A stretch of 32,261 bases of DNA from Edaphobacter aggregans (GTDB lineage Bacteria; Acidobacteriota; Terriglobia; Terriglobales; Acidobacteriaceae), in the NCBI GenBank assembly GCA_022736715.1, contig DZDJ01000034.1, positions 1 to 32,261 on the forward strand, given 5' to 3'. This document shows positions 7,524 through 16,276 of the stretch, one piece after another (within the stretch, counting starts at the first letter, position 1; the number at the start of each line of letters is the position of its first letter). The notes beneath the pieces are model-generated. The model was not told the origin of the DNA. It did no database searches and worked only from the letters and a program-made list of their open reading frames with translations. Made by a program: the position numbers and the translations under genes.

Positions 7524-10340
7524 ATGTCTTCTCATTGGAAACCCGAAAGTTGGTCCGCTCGTCTTGCTGAACTGGAAGCGCGCAGCGGAGAGTTGAAAGA
7601 AGTTCCACTGCGCCGCGATGTGCGTTCGCTGGGGACGCTGCTGGGCGATGTGCTGCGCGAGCAGGTTGGCGACGACCTTTATACGGCCGTCGAGGACCTT
7701 CGCCGCACGGCCATTCGCCGCCGCGATGCCGATGCCGCAGGCAATGCCGCGCAGGTGGACGCTGCCATGCAACAGGCGCTCACGCGTGTGCGCGGGCTCG
7801 ATCTGGCGATGGCGTATCATCTGACGCGCGCCTTTGGCTTCTACTTCGAGCTGATTAACCTGGCGGAGACGAACCACCGCAAACGCCGCCGTCTTTCGCT
7901 GGCGCTCGATTCTGGCACGCCGCCGCAACGTGGATCGCTGCGCGGTACGCTGCGCCGCATGAAGCAGGCAGGCATCTCTGCCGAGGAAGCGCTGCAGTGG
8001 CTGGCTAAAATCTGCATCACGCCGGTGTTCACGGCCCATCCCACGGAGGTGGCCCGCCGCAGTGTGATGTTCAAGCGCCGCCGCATCAGCGAACTGCTGG
8101 AGCGGCTGAACCGTGTTCCGGGCACCGACGAAGATCTGGACCGGCTGGAGGGCGAACTTCTGGCGGAAATCACGGCGCTCTGGCAGACGGACGATGTCCG
8201 CAGCGAGCGCCCGACGGTGCGCGACGAAATCCGCATGGCGCTGGATTATTACGATGCGTCGTTGTTTGATACGCTGCCCAGCCTTTATTGCGAAATCGCC
8301 ACCGCGCTGCTCAAGGAATATGGGCTGGGGCTGGACATCGCGCAGATTCCGCGGCTGGTCTCCTTCGGCTCCTGGATTGGCGGCGACCGCGATGGCAACC
8401 CGTTTGTGAAGCCAGAGGTGACGCGCGATGCGCTGACCATGGCGCACAATCATCTGTTGACGCATTACCGCCGGCGGCTGCAGTTTATTTTTGACCAGCT
8501 TGCCAGCTCCACGCATCAGGTGGCCGTCAGCAAAGCGCTGCATGACCGCGTGGAAAGCTACATTACGCAACTGCACAATGCCGGGGAACCGGCGCTGGAA
8601 AAACGCTTCCACTTCGAGCGCTCGCGCCTGCTGGTGGCCTGCATTATTCTGCGGTTGAAGGGCGTTCCGCAGAGCAGCGTGCCGCTGGCTTCGCCCAATG
8701 CGCTGCCGCCCTACGGGTCCGTGTCGGAACTGCTGGAAGATGTACAGATGCTGCGCAACAGCCTGGCGCAAAATAGCGGCCTGCGGCTGGCGCGGCAGCT
8801 CATCGATCCGCTGCTGCTGGAGGTGCGCACCTACGGGCTGCACTTGCAGACGCTGGACATTCGCCAGCACGCCAAGCTGCACAAGGCCGCGCTGGAAGAG
8901 GTTTCGAGCTGGCCCTGTGGCGCCAAAACTGGCACTGGCCTGCCCACGGCGCTTACAGAGCAATCGGCCGAGGTGATTGAGACCTTCCGCGCAGTGGCGC
9001 AGTTGAAGAAGGAGTTTTCTCCCGGCGCGATCCGGCAGTATGTCATCAGCGGAGCCACCTGCGCGCGCGATGTGCTGGGGGTGGTCTGGCTGGCGCGGCT
9101 TGGCGGCGTCAGCGTAGAGGCCAGCGAGCACGACCCGTTTGGTCTGATGCCGGTGCCGCTCTTTGAGACGATTGAAGACCTGCGCAATGCGCCCGACGTG
9201 TGCCGCGAGCTGTGGACATCTGAGGCATACAAGCCACTGCTGGCCTCTTGGAGCAATAAGCAGGAGATCATGCTCGGCTATTCTGACTCCAACAAAGACG
9301 GCGGCATGATTACCAGCACCTGGGAAATCTTCCAGGCGCACCGTGCGCTGCATCAGGTGGCTGCCGAATGCGGCGTGCATCTGCGGCTCTTCCATGGCCG
9401 AGGAGGCACGGTGGGCCGCGGCGGCGGGCCAACCCATCGTTCCATTTTTGCGCAGCCGTTGGACGCCTTTACCGGTGAAATTCGCATTACCGAGCAGGGC
9501 GAAGTGCTCAACTGGAAGTATTCGGATGTGGTGCTGGCCGAGCGCAATCTGGAACTGATGATTGCCGCTTCGCTCGATGCGCTGGCGCGTCCGGACAAGA
9601 AACTGCTGGCCGCAACCGAGCCGGAACACTTGACCGGCGTGATGTTGCCGCAGTGGGAGCAGGCCTTCGATGCGCTGTCCACAAGCTCCTACGCGTACTA
9701 TCGTCAGAACATTGTGGAAGACCCGGACGTCTTCACTTACTTTGAGCAGGCGACACCGGTGGCCGAGCTGGAGCACGCCAAGATCGGCTCGCGTCCGGCG
9801 CGGCGCAGCGGCCGCAAAAGCTTTGAGGACCTGCGTGCCATTCCGTGGGTCTTTGGCTGGATGCAGTCGCGGCATCTGGTGCCGGCATGGTTTGGCGCTG
9901 GACATGCGTTTGAGCAGTTTGCCGCACGGCCGGACGGTCTGAAGACCTTGCAGGCCATGGCGCGGAATTTCCCGCTGTTCCTTGATATGGTGCGCAACAT
10001 CGAGGTGGCGCTGGCCAAGTCTGACCTTGGCATCAGCCGCCTGTATGCGGCGCTGGTGGAAGATGCAGCGCTGCGCGAGCGGGTCTTCAGCAAGATTGAA
10101 GAGGAGTTTCACCGCACGCATCGCATGGTGCTTGCCATCCTGGGGCAGAAGGAACTGCTGGAGACAAATCCGGTGCTGGCGCGCTCCATCCGGCTGCGCA
10201 ATCCTTACGTCGATCCGATGAGCCTGATCCAGGTGGATCTGCTGCGCCGCAAGCGTGCAGGCGAGGACAACGAGGCCATCAACCGCGCGATTGCCGCTAC
10301 CATCAATGGCATCTCGGCCGGCCTGCGCAACACGGGTTGA
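7524..10340 (+). CDS. ppc: Phosphoenolpyruvate carboxylase
   Basis: A full-length 938-residue PEP carboxylase that makes oxaloacetate from PEP and bicarbonate and so replenishes the TCA cycle. Catalytic elements are all present: His172 in VFTAHPTEVARRS, the GYSDSNKDGG motif with a Lys near residue 590, and the glycine-rich loop FHGRGGTVGRGGGPTHRSI. The C-terminus ends in the conserved NTG. The length fits the bacterial type (880-960 residues). The ATG is preceded by a weak AGG and by a 9-bp inverted repeat. A perfect palindrome downstream closes the transcript. No aspartate-pathway partner gene is adjacent. Confidence 0.97.
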   Translation: MSSHWKPESWSARLAELEARSGELKEVPLRRDVRSLGTLLGDVLREQVGDDLYTAVEDLRRTAIRRRDADAAGNAAQVDAAMQQALTRVRGLDLAMAYHLTRAFGFYFELINLAETNHRKRRRLSLALDSGTPPQRGSLRGTLRRMKQAGISAEEALQWLAKICITPVFTAHPTEVARRSVMFKRRRISELLERLNRVPGTDEDLDRLEGELLAEITALWQTDDVRSERPTVRDEIRMALDYYDASLFDTLPSLYCEIATALLKEYGLGLDIAQIPRLVSFGSWIGGDRDGNPFVKPEVTRDALTMAHNHLLTHYRRRLQFIFDQLASSTHQVAVSKALHDRVESYITQLHNAGEPALEKRFHFERSRLLVACIILRLKGVPQSSVPLASPNALPPYGSVSELLEDVQMLRNSLAQNSGLRLARQLIDPLLLEVRTYGLHLQTLDIRQHAKLHKAALEEVSSWPCGAKTGTGLPTALTEQSAEVIETFRAVAQLKKEFSPGAIRQYVISGATCARDVLGVVWLARLGGVSVEASEHDPFGLMPVPLFETIEDLRNAPDVCRELWTSEAYKPLLASWSNKQEIMLGYSDSNKDGGMITSTWEIFQAHRALHQVAAECGVHLRLFHGRGGTVGRGGGPTHRSIFAQPLDAFTGEIRITEQGEVLNWKYSDVVLAERNLELMIAASLDALARPDKKLLAATEPEHLTGVMLPQWEQAFDALSTSSYAYYRQNIVEDPDVFTYFEQATPVAELEHAKIGSRPARRSGRKSFEDLRAIPWVFGWMQSRHLVPAWFGAGHAFEQFAARPDGLKTLQAMARNFPLFLDMVRNIEVALAKSDLGISRLYAALVEDAALRERVFSKIEEEFHRTHRMVLAILGQKELLETNPVLARSIRLRNPYVDPMSLIQVDLLRRKRAGEDNEAINRAIAATINGISAGLRNTG

Positions 10341-10354
10341 TCTTTTGTACCAAT

Positions 10355-10391
10355 AAAAATGGGGAGATGGGGATCCCCATCTCCCCATTTG
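10355..10391. terminator. Bidirectional terminator, 34-nt perfect palindrome
   Basis: Positions 10357-10390 form a perfect 34-nt palindrome centred on GGATCC, with flanking A-run (left) and T-run (right). It lies between the converging ends of ppc and the membrane-anchored BamE-like gene, and should terminate transcription in both directions. The T-tract is stronger on the minus strand (ATTTTTATTG). Confidence 0.9.
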
Positions 10392-10402
10392 CGTTTCCGG
10401 TC

Positions 10403-11137
10403 TTATTCCGGCTTGATCCCGGTCGCTTTGTCGTTCACAAAGGTCACATTGATCTTCTTGCCGCTGTTGTAATACTCCACCGTGCGGTCGCCGATGTCGT
10501 TGGAGTCGCTGTCGCTCACCTGCCCCAGCGCCAGGCCCACCTGCCGTTCGCTCATGCCCGGTTTGGCCTCGTGGTGGTCAATCGCGCTCCACGCATCTGC
10601 GGACCAGTGCTTGTAGAGCTGGTGCGGATCGTCGTAGAAAAATACATTGTCGAGCAGAAAGGTGTAGCCGTCGGCGTCATAGTAGCCCACCGGCACCGCA
10701 TATTCCTTATCGCTGCCGTCCCTGGTAAAGACCAGCGAAACCTGCCGGTCGCCGGAGGGGATGCGTGTGACAACGCGCGCAGATTTGACCTGTTGCACAA
10801 CATCCTTCACATGCAGTTGCTCGGCGCCCGGCAGCACGCCCAGGTCATGCGCATAGTCCACACGGTGGCCAGAGTAAGGAAAATAGTCGAGCTGCCCGGC
10901 AGCCATCACCCACACAGATTTGTCATCCAGCGCCTTCACGTCGGCAATACTGGAGGGATACAGCTTGCGCAAAAAGACAGAGTCATCGTCGCTGATCTGC
11001 ATGGTCGGCTGCGATGGCGCTGTTGCGTGCGCGGCCTCTTCGCGCTCCTGATGGATGAAGTAGACCCGGATGCCGACGGCGACCAGCAAAATGGCCATCA
11101 TGCCCAACGAAAGTTTTTTTGCGCTTTCCAGATCCAA
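10403..11137 (-). CDS. Membrane-anchored protein of unknown function with a BamE/SmpA-like C-terminal segment
   Basis: The 244-residue product has one N-terminal membrane segment (about residues 9-27, flanked by KK and R), followed by an extracytoplasmic region of about 210 residues. The C-terminal KPGMSERQVGLALGQ followed by a short beta-rich stretch (TVEYYNSGKKINVTFVND) resembles the SmpA/BamE fold, in which a GMS motif starts a helix that packs on an antiparallel sheet. This resemblance is a pattern match by eye. The middle region is unfamiliar. The start codon is TTG: GAGGAG lies 6 nt upstream and no ATG is better placed, the next Met being inside the membrane segment. The neighbouring MFS gene ends 48 nt upstream on the same strand, so co-transcription is likely. 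A role in envelope maintenance is only a suggestion. Confidence 0.75.
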   Translation of the reverse strand: MDLESAKKLSLGMMAILLVAVGIRVYFIHQEREEAAHATAPSQPTMQISDDDSVFLRKLYPSSIADVKALDDKSVWVMAAGQLDYFPYSGHRVDYAHDLGVLPGAEQLHVKDVVQQVKSARVVTRIPSGDRQVSLVFTRDGSDKEYAVPVGYYDADGYTFLLDNVFFYDDPHQLYKHWSADAWSAIDHHEAKPGMSERQVGLALGQVSDSDSNDIGDRTVEYYNSGKKINVTFVNDKATGIKPE

Positions 11138-11185
11138 GTGCTTCTCCTCGTCTGCGGAAATTGTTTCTGTTGATAGGGATGCAGA

Positions 11186-12493
11186 TCATTTGTGCTGGGC
11201 TGCTTCGGCCCTTTCCAGTTGCAGTAGAGACTCGGCCGTCAGGCTGTCGGCGCGGCGCAGCGTGGGGAACAGCAGGCTCCACAGGCCAGTCACCATCAGT
11301 GAACCGATGCCGCCAATCACCACCGCGCGCACCGCACCCCACCAGTGGGCCGTCAGGCCGCTTTCAAACTCGCCAAATTCATTGGATGCGCCAATAAAAA
11401 GCGAGTTCACGGCGCTCACGCGTCCGCGCATCTCTGGCGGAGTGGCAAGTTGCAGCACCGAGGAGCGCACCACCACGCTGATCATGTCACTGGCGCCGAT
11501 AATGTAGAGCATGGTGAGCGAAAGGGCAATGTTGGTGGAGAGTCCAAAGACCACCGTTGCCGCACCATAGATGGCGACGCAACTCAGCATCAGCGCTCCG
11601 GCATGGCGGCGGATCGGCTTCCAGACGAGCAGCATGGAAGTGGTGAGCGCGCCAAAGGCGGGCATGGCGCGCAGAATGCCCAGGCCGCGCGGGCCGGCAT
11701 GTAGTACATCCTGGGCAAAGATGGGCATCAGCGCCACGGCCCCGCCCAGCAGAACGGCAAACAGATCGAGCGAGAGGGAGCCGAGCAGCATTTTGGTTTG
11801 CTTCACGTAGTGCAACCCTGCCAGCACCGTCTGCATGGAGAAGGCGCGCTTTTCCATGCGACCGGGGCGCACCTTGAGCGAAACAATCAGCAGCAGAAAC
11901 CAGACCAGCGTGACCAGCGTGAAGAGGTAGACCAGCGGCGAACCGGCAAGGCGGGCAAAATGGTGCGTCAGCGGCAGGGTAAACAACAACCCGCCCACGG
12001 CCGGCCCGGCAATATTGGCCGACTGGTAAATGGTGGCCCCCCAGGTGACGGCATTCACAAAGTGCGCTTCCGGCACCAGGTGCGGTATCAACGCCGAACT
12101 GGCAGGCCCGCTGAAGGCACGGCCGGTGCCGATGAAGAGCAGCACCAGGTAAATCGCCACAATGTTGTGCAGATGGTGCCAGGCAAACAGAAACAGCAGG
12201 GAGGTGCAGATCATCTGCAGCGCGTAGCAGACGAGCACCACGTGGCGGCGGTCGTAGCGGTCCGCCGCATGCCCGGCGGGCAGCATAAACAGCAGTCCGG
12301 GAAGAAAAAGCGCCAGTCCGGTATAGCCCAGATCCAGCGCGCTATGGGTGATCTGGTAGACCTGCCAGGCCACAGCCACGGCCTGCGCCTCCGCGCCAAC
12401 GATCACCAGCAGCCTCGCCAGCTGGTAGCGGCGGAAATCCTGCGATTCAAATGCAGCGGCACCTGAGGTGCGACGTGAGTCCGGGTCTGCCAT
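11186..12493 (-). CDS. MFS transporter, DHA3/EntS-like efflux type
   Basis: A 435-residue major facilitator with about 12 hydrophobic segments. The N-terminal DFRRYQLARLLVIVGAEAQAVAVAWQVYQIT resembles the DHA3 group (EntS-like and macrolide-efflux-type exporters), and the loop 2-3 motif appears as GHAADRYDRRHVV. The long central loop contains VRPGRMEKRA. Substrate is unknown; siderophore or drug export is known in the family but nothing nearby supports either. The ATG start faces a second MFS gene on the plus strand only 75 nt away, so the two share a divergent promoter region. Confidence 0.88.
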   Translation of the reverse strand: MADPDSRRTSGAAAFESQDFRRYQLARLLVIVGAEAQAVAVAWQVYQITHSALDLGYTGLALFLPGLLFMLPAGHAADRYDRRHVVLVCYALQMICTSLLFLFAWHHLHNIVAIYLVLLFIGTGRAFSGPASSALIPHLVPEAHFVNAVTWGATIYQSANIAGPAVGGLLFTLPLTHHFARLAGSPLVYLFTLVTLVWFLLLIVSLKVRPGRMEKRAFSMQTVLAGLHYVKQTKMLLGSLSLDLFAVLLGGAVALMPIFAQDVLHAGPRGLGILRAMPAFGALTTSMLLVWKPIRRHAGALMLSCVAIYGAATVVFGLSTNIALSLTMLYIIGASDMISVVVRSSVLQLATPPEMRGRVSAVNSLFIGASNEFGEFESGLTAHWWGAVRAVVIGGIGSLMVTGLWSLLFPTLRRADSLTAESLLQLERAEAAQHK

Positions 12494-12568
12494 GTGTATC
12501 TTTCTATGCTGACATATTCTGCCCGCCGCTGTCCCCCAGCGATTACCCTAGAATCAGGAAAGTTTTCC

Positions 12569-13858
12569 ATGTCGCCAGAACCCTCCAACTTCTCCCTGCA
12601 ATCTTCCTCAGATATTCAGGACGGTATTCCGGTTTCAGCCGGGGCCCCTGCAGGAACAATCGGCCCTTCTGCGCTTGGCCCGGCTACTTCGCTGGTGGCG
12701 GTGGCCCTGTGCGGCATCTTCGCCTTTGTGGATATGTATGTGACGCAGCCGCTGCTGCCGCTCTTTGAGCACATCTTTTCCGCATCCAAGGCGGCCGTGG
12801 GTCTTACTGTCAGCGCCACCACGCTGGGCGTGGCCCTTGCCGCGCCCGTCTATGGCATTTTCGTGGAAAGGCTCAATCGCAAGCGGGTCATTGTGGGCAC
12901 GGTCCTGGCCGTTTCTGTTCCAACGTTGCTGGCCGCTACTTCTCCGAACCTGCACATGCTCATCTTCTGGCGGCTGATGCAGGGGCTGCTGCTGCCGGGA
13001 ATTTTTGCCACCACGATTGCGTACATTACAGAGGAGTGGTCTCACCGCGCCGTGGCGACGGTGATGAGCCTGTATATCAGCGGCAATGCGCTGGGGGGCT
13101 TTCTGGGGCGCGTCACGGCTGGCTTCGTCACGACGCGCTTTGCCGGACACAACGGCTGGCGCTGGAGCTTCGTCGTTCTGGCCGGGCTTACGCTTCTCGG
13201 CGCAATACTCATTGCCCGCTGGCTGCCGCACGGCTCGCGGGAACCGGCACAGGCGCCGTTCCGTGTCCGCCAGCAGATGCAGCCCCTGCTGGGCCATTTG
13301 CGCAATCCGAGATTGCTGGTTACCTTTCTGGTCGGCTTCAGCGTGCTGTTTTCCATGGTGGCGGGCTTTACCTACATCACGTTTTATCTGGCCGCCGCGC
13401 CATTTTATCTCTCGACCTTTGCTCTGAGCTGGCTTTTCGCTGTCTATATTCTCGGAATTTTCGTCACTCCGATTGCCGGTTCGCTCATCTCCCGCGTTGG
13501 TCTGCGCAAGGGGATTACCGCGGCAGTGGCTTTTTCCACCTGCGGCATTCTGCTGACGCTGACGCACTCGCTGTTTCTGGTGGTGTCCGGGCTGGCGCTT
13601 TTCTGTACCGGGGTCTTCATTGCACAGTCTTCGGCAGCCAGCTTTCTGCGGGTGGCGTCGGATGAAGGCGGGCGTGTTTCAGCGGCGGGCCTTTATCTGA
13701 CGAGCTATTATCTGGGCGGCACCGCTGCCGGAGTGGTTCCCAGCCTTACGTGGGAGATGGGTGGCTGGCCTGCCTGTGTCGCGCTGGTGCTGGCAATGCA
13801 GGTGCTTACGCTCACCGCCGGGCTGCTGGGCTGGCGGCAGCCAAAATCCGCCGGTTGA
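12569..13858 (+). CDS. MFS transporter, YnfM-like
   Basis: This 429-residue transporter has 12 predicted membrane segments. The segment DMYVTQPLLPLFEHIFSASKAAVGLTVS matches the YnfM-type MFS subgroup, and the loop motif is GIFVERLNRKRVIVG. I place the start at the ATG 12569 because AGGA lies just upstream and the hydrophobic region begins about 40 residues later. An upstream in-frame GTG at 12494 would add 25 residues and would lie against the divergent MFS start. The N-terminal ~40 residues are Ser/Pro-rich and soluble. Substrate unknown; YnfM itself is a poorly characterised exporter linked to arabinose efflux by annotation only. Confidence 0.87.
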   Translation: MSPEPSNFSLQSSSDIQDGIPVSAGAPAGTIGPSALGPATSLVAVALCGIFAFVDMYVTQPLLPLFEHIFSASKAAVGLTVSATTLGVALAAPVYGIFVERLNRKRVIVGTVLAVSVPTLLAATSPNLHMLIFWRLMQGLLLPGIFATTIAYITEEWSHRAVATVMSLYISGNALGGFLGRVTAGFVTTRFAGHNGWRWSFVVLAGLTLLGAILIARWLPHGSREPAQAPFRVRQQMQPLLGHLRNPRLLVTFLVGFSVLFSMVAGFTYITFYLAAAPFYLSTFALSWLFAVYILGIFVTPIAGSLISRVGLRKGITAAVAFSTCGILLTLTHSLFLVVSGLALFCTGVFIAQSSAASFLRVASDEGGRVSAAGLYLTSYYLGGTAAGVVPSLTWEMGGWPACVALVLAMQVLTLTAGLLGWRQPKSAG

Positions 13859-13904
13859 TGTTTTTTGCGGCGGCGGCTGGCGGGGCAATTGATACACTCA
13901 ACTC

Positions 13905-14534
13905 GTGCCGACGCTCTACAACCGCATCGCCAATCAAAGCATGGAACGGCTGGCCGCCCTCAGCGACGGCCTTTTCGCCATTGCCATGACGCTTCTGGTG
14001 CTCGATCTGCATGTGCCCGTGGCAGAAGCCGTGCACTCCGAGCACGACCTGGGTCGCGCGCTGCTGGCCCTGGCGCCGCGCTTTGGCATGTATGGGATGA
14101 GCTTCCTGACGCTGAGCATCTTCTGGAACGGCCAGCAGACGCAGCTCAACTTTTTGGCCCGCAGCAACCGCGACCTGACCTGGATTCATCTGGCGTTTCT
14201 CTGCGCCATCAGCATGATGCCGTTTTCGACGCAGCTCCTGGCGGAGTTCCCGGCCTATCGCACCGCGCTGCTGGTCTATTGGCTTAACATTTTGTTGCCG
14301 GGCATTGCGCTTTATGCCAGCTGGCGCTACGCCAGCCGCGCCGGGCTCGTCAAGGACGATGTTCCTATGGAGATTCGCCGGGCCATCCGGCGGCGGGTGG
14401 TCTTTGCCCAGGGGTGGTATGCGCTGGGGGCCTTGCTGTGCTTCCTCAGCGTGCGGCTCAGCATCGGCCTCATCTTTCTGGTGCAGCTCAACTATGTGAT
14501 TGCACCGCGCTTTCTGGCTCCGCGCGGCGAATAG
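13905..14534 (+). CDS. TMEM175/DUF1211 family membrane protein, putative potassium channel
   Basis: A 209-residue protein with about six membrane segments. The first helix carries the family hallmark RLAALSDGLFAIAMTLLVLDL (residues 15-35), which corresponds to the RxxxFSDGxFAIAxTLLVLE motif that lines the pore in TMEM175 channels. Bacterial members assemble as tetramers and conduct K+. Here the first-motif Phe is replaced by Leu (ALSDG). The start is GTG at 13905 with no clear ribosome site; an ATG at 13941 (residue 13, just before ERLAALSDG) is an alternative. It lies 46 nt downstream of the MFS gene on the same strand and converges on the TolC-family gene, leaving only 17 nt between stop codons and no visible terminator. 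Confidence 0.85.
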   Translation: MPTLYNRIANQSMERLAALSDGLFAIAMTLLVLDLHVPVAEAVHSEHDLGRALLALAPRFGMYGMSFLTLSIFWNGQQTQLNFLARSNRDLTWIHLAFLCAISMMPFSTQLLAEFPAYRTALLVYWLNILLPGIALYASWRYASRAGLVKDDVPMEIRRAIRRRVVFAQGWYALGALLCFLSVRLSIGLIFLVQLNYVIAPRFLAPRGE

Positions 14535-14551
14535 GTCTTTTCCCGCGTTCT

Positions 14552-16012
14552 TTACCTGCCCAGATAGCTCTGGTATTGGGACTCAATCACGCCCGTGTTG
14601 CGGGCCAGGTTCAGCTTGGCCAGGTTGTATTGAAAGAGGCTGTTCACCAACTGGCTTTGCGCGCTGGCCAGCGTGGCCTGCGCCTGCACTACCGGCAGAT
14701 TGTCGTCCACCCCGGCCTGAAAACGCTGCGTGGCCTGGTCCAGGGACTGTGACGCCAGATCCTCATTGCTGCGGGCCACGTCCACCAGTTGCTGTGCCGC
14801 ATGCACGTCCAGCATGCTGTCGCGAATCTGCACCTCCATCTGCTGGCGCAGGTCGGCAATCTGCGAGAGCACGTTGTTCAGCCTGGCTTGGGCCACGTCC
14901 TGCTGCCCGCGCTGGCTGGCTTCGCTGAAGATCGGAAAGTTGATGCTGCCGCCCGCATAGAACGTGCCGTGATACAGGCCGTGCGTTTCGCCAGTGACAC
15001 CGTAGTTGCTGTTGAAGCTCAGGGACGGCAGCCGCTTGTAGCGGATCGCCTTGCGCTGGAACTCCAGGGAGCGCAACTGCTGCTGCAGGCTCAGATAGTC
15101 CTTGCGCCGCTGGTAGGCAATCCTCATCGCGTCCGGCACCGGCATGATGGCCAGTTGCGAGTAAGGAGAAACGTCCGTGAGCTGAATGGGCTGCTCCGGC
15201 AGCAGACCAATCTGGCGATTCAGGGCAATTTTGTCCTTGGCCAGGGTGTTCTGCGCCAGCAGCAGCGCCTGCTGCTGGTTCTGATACTGCACGCGGGCGC
15301 GCAGCCCATCCAGATGCGTGGCCGTTCCTGCCGCCAGCTCCTCCTTCGCCTGGTTCACCAGCACTTCATCGGCCCGCAGCAGCGCCTGAGCGTTGTCCAC
15401 CTGGGCAGAGTCGGCGAGGATCTGCAGATAGGCTGTTCCCACCGTCAGCACCACCGTGCCGCGCGCCATCAGCGTAGAAAGCTGTGCCACCTGTACATTG
15501 GCTTTTTCCGCCCGGTAGGCCTCAATGGCTGGCAGGCTGAAGAGCTGCTGGTTGAAGTTCAATTGTGCGCTGGTTACGTCCACCTTCACCAGCAGGGGAA
15601 AGTTCGTTACGCCAAAGGCCTGCGCAATTGAGGGTTTGAAACCCATCGCCACCAGATTGAACTGCTGCACCCCGGTCTGAGCTTCGGCGGTAATGTCCGG
15701 CAGCAGGGAGCCAATGGAGGCCAGCTTCTGTCCTTCGGCTGAGCGCTGGCTCTGCTCCTGCAGCCGTAGTCCCAGATTGTTCTCCATCCCCATCTGGACC
15801 GCCTGATTCAGCGACAACTGCACGGCTTCGCCGGTGGCTTTTCCGGCGGAAACACTTCCCAGAAAAGGGTTGCTGGTGGAATCTGTCGACTGGGCAGGGG
15901 CCAGCGTGCTCGTCAGGCCAATGGCCGCCGCCAGCAGCAGAGCCGGAATCATTCTCTTTCGCGTGGAAGACGCACACGCCAGTATTCTGGACTGTTTCTG
16001 TAACATCGTCAT
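14552..16012 (-). CDS. TolC-family outer membrane efflux protein
   Basis: An outer-membrane factor of about 486 residues with the TolC double repeat: two long alpha-helical, Gln/Ala-rich halves (SLNQAVQMGMENNLGLRLQEQ early and AQARLNNVLSQIADLRQQME late), separated by short strand regions (GVTGETHGLYHGTFYAGGSINFPIF). Such proteins form trimeric tunnels that carry exported substrates across the outer membrane for RND, ABC or MFS pumps. The N-terminus has a basic stretch (STRKRM) and a hydrophobic core (IPALLLAAAIGL) ending in LAPAQS, a signal peptide. The start is uncertain: GTG 16021, ATG 16012 or ATG 16006 are all in frame; I chose the middle ATG. No periplasmic adaptor or RND pump gene is adjacent, so the partner is elsewhere. 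A LysR regulator is divergently transcribed upstream. Confidence 0.88.
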   Translation of the reverse strand: MTMLQKQSRILACASSTRKRMIPALLLAAAIGLTSTLAPAQSTDSTSNPFLGSVSAGKATGEAVQLSLNQAVQMGMENNLGLRLQEQSQRSAEGQKLASIGSLLPDITAEAQTGVQQFNLVAMGFKPSIAQAFGVTNFPLLVKVDVTSAQLNFNQQLFSLPAIEAYRAEKANVQVAQLSTLMARGTVVLTVGTAYLQILADSAQVDNAQALLRADEVLVNQAKEELAAGTATHLDGLRARVQYQNQQQALLLAQNTLAKDKIALNRQIGLLPEQPIQLTDVSPYSQLAIMPVPDAMRIAYQRRKDYLSLQQQLRSLEFQRKAIRYKRLPSLSFNSNYGVTGETHGLYHGTFYAGGSINFPIFSEASQRGQQDVAQARLNNVLSQIADLRQQMEVQIRDSMLDVHAAQQLVDVARSNEDLASQSLDQATQRFQAGVDDNLPVVQAQATLASAQSQLVNSLFQYNLAKLNLARNTGVIESQYQSYLGR

Positions 16013-16176
16013 TTCAGGCACGTTTCTTTAGATCATGCAGATGGCCCGGAAGATTCCAAATCCACGCGGAGCCAGTTTTCAGGGTCTTGCATGCTCGATT
16101 TGCAGACTGCTTTTTCTGGTCCGTCGCTTCCAGTGTCTCCGCGGGCCGCAGTTTGCGTCCAATACAGGAGCAAGGT

Positions 16177-16195
16177 ATCTTCAATACGAGAAAAA
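16177..16195. promoter_or_regulatory. Possible LysR operator (T-N11-A) in the tolC-like/lysR intergenic region
   Basis: TTCAATACGAGAA at 16180-16192 has TTC/GAA arms and fits T-N11-A, the minimal LysR-type binding pattern. It lies in the 260-nt region between the divergent TolC-family and LysR genes. Such short motifs arise often by chance, so this is only a candidate. Confidence 0.2.
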
Positions 16196-16276
16196 TATCA
16201 GAGATTGATTGCCTGAAGCGGACGAAGTTTGCAGGTTTGTTCTCTGTGTGTTGCGGTTAATTCCTCTGGGATTTCT

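Noticed and set aside
7488..10388. A 966-codon open frame on the minus strand opposite ppc
   Set aside because: It mirrors ppc in a GC-rich genome, has no family features (rich in Arg, His, Gln), and the plus-strand PEP carboxylase is complete.
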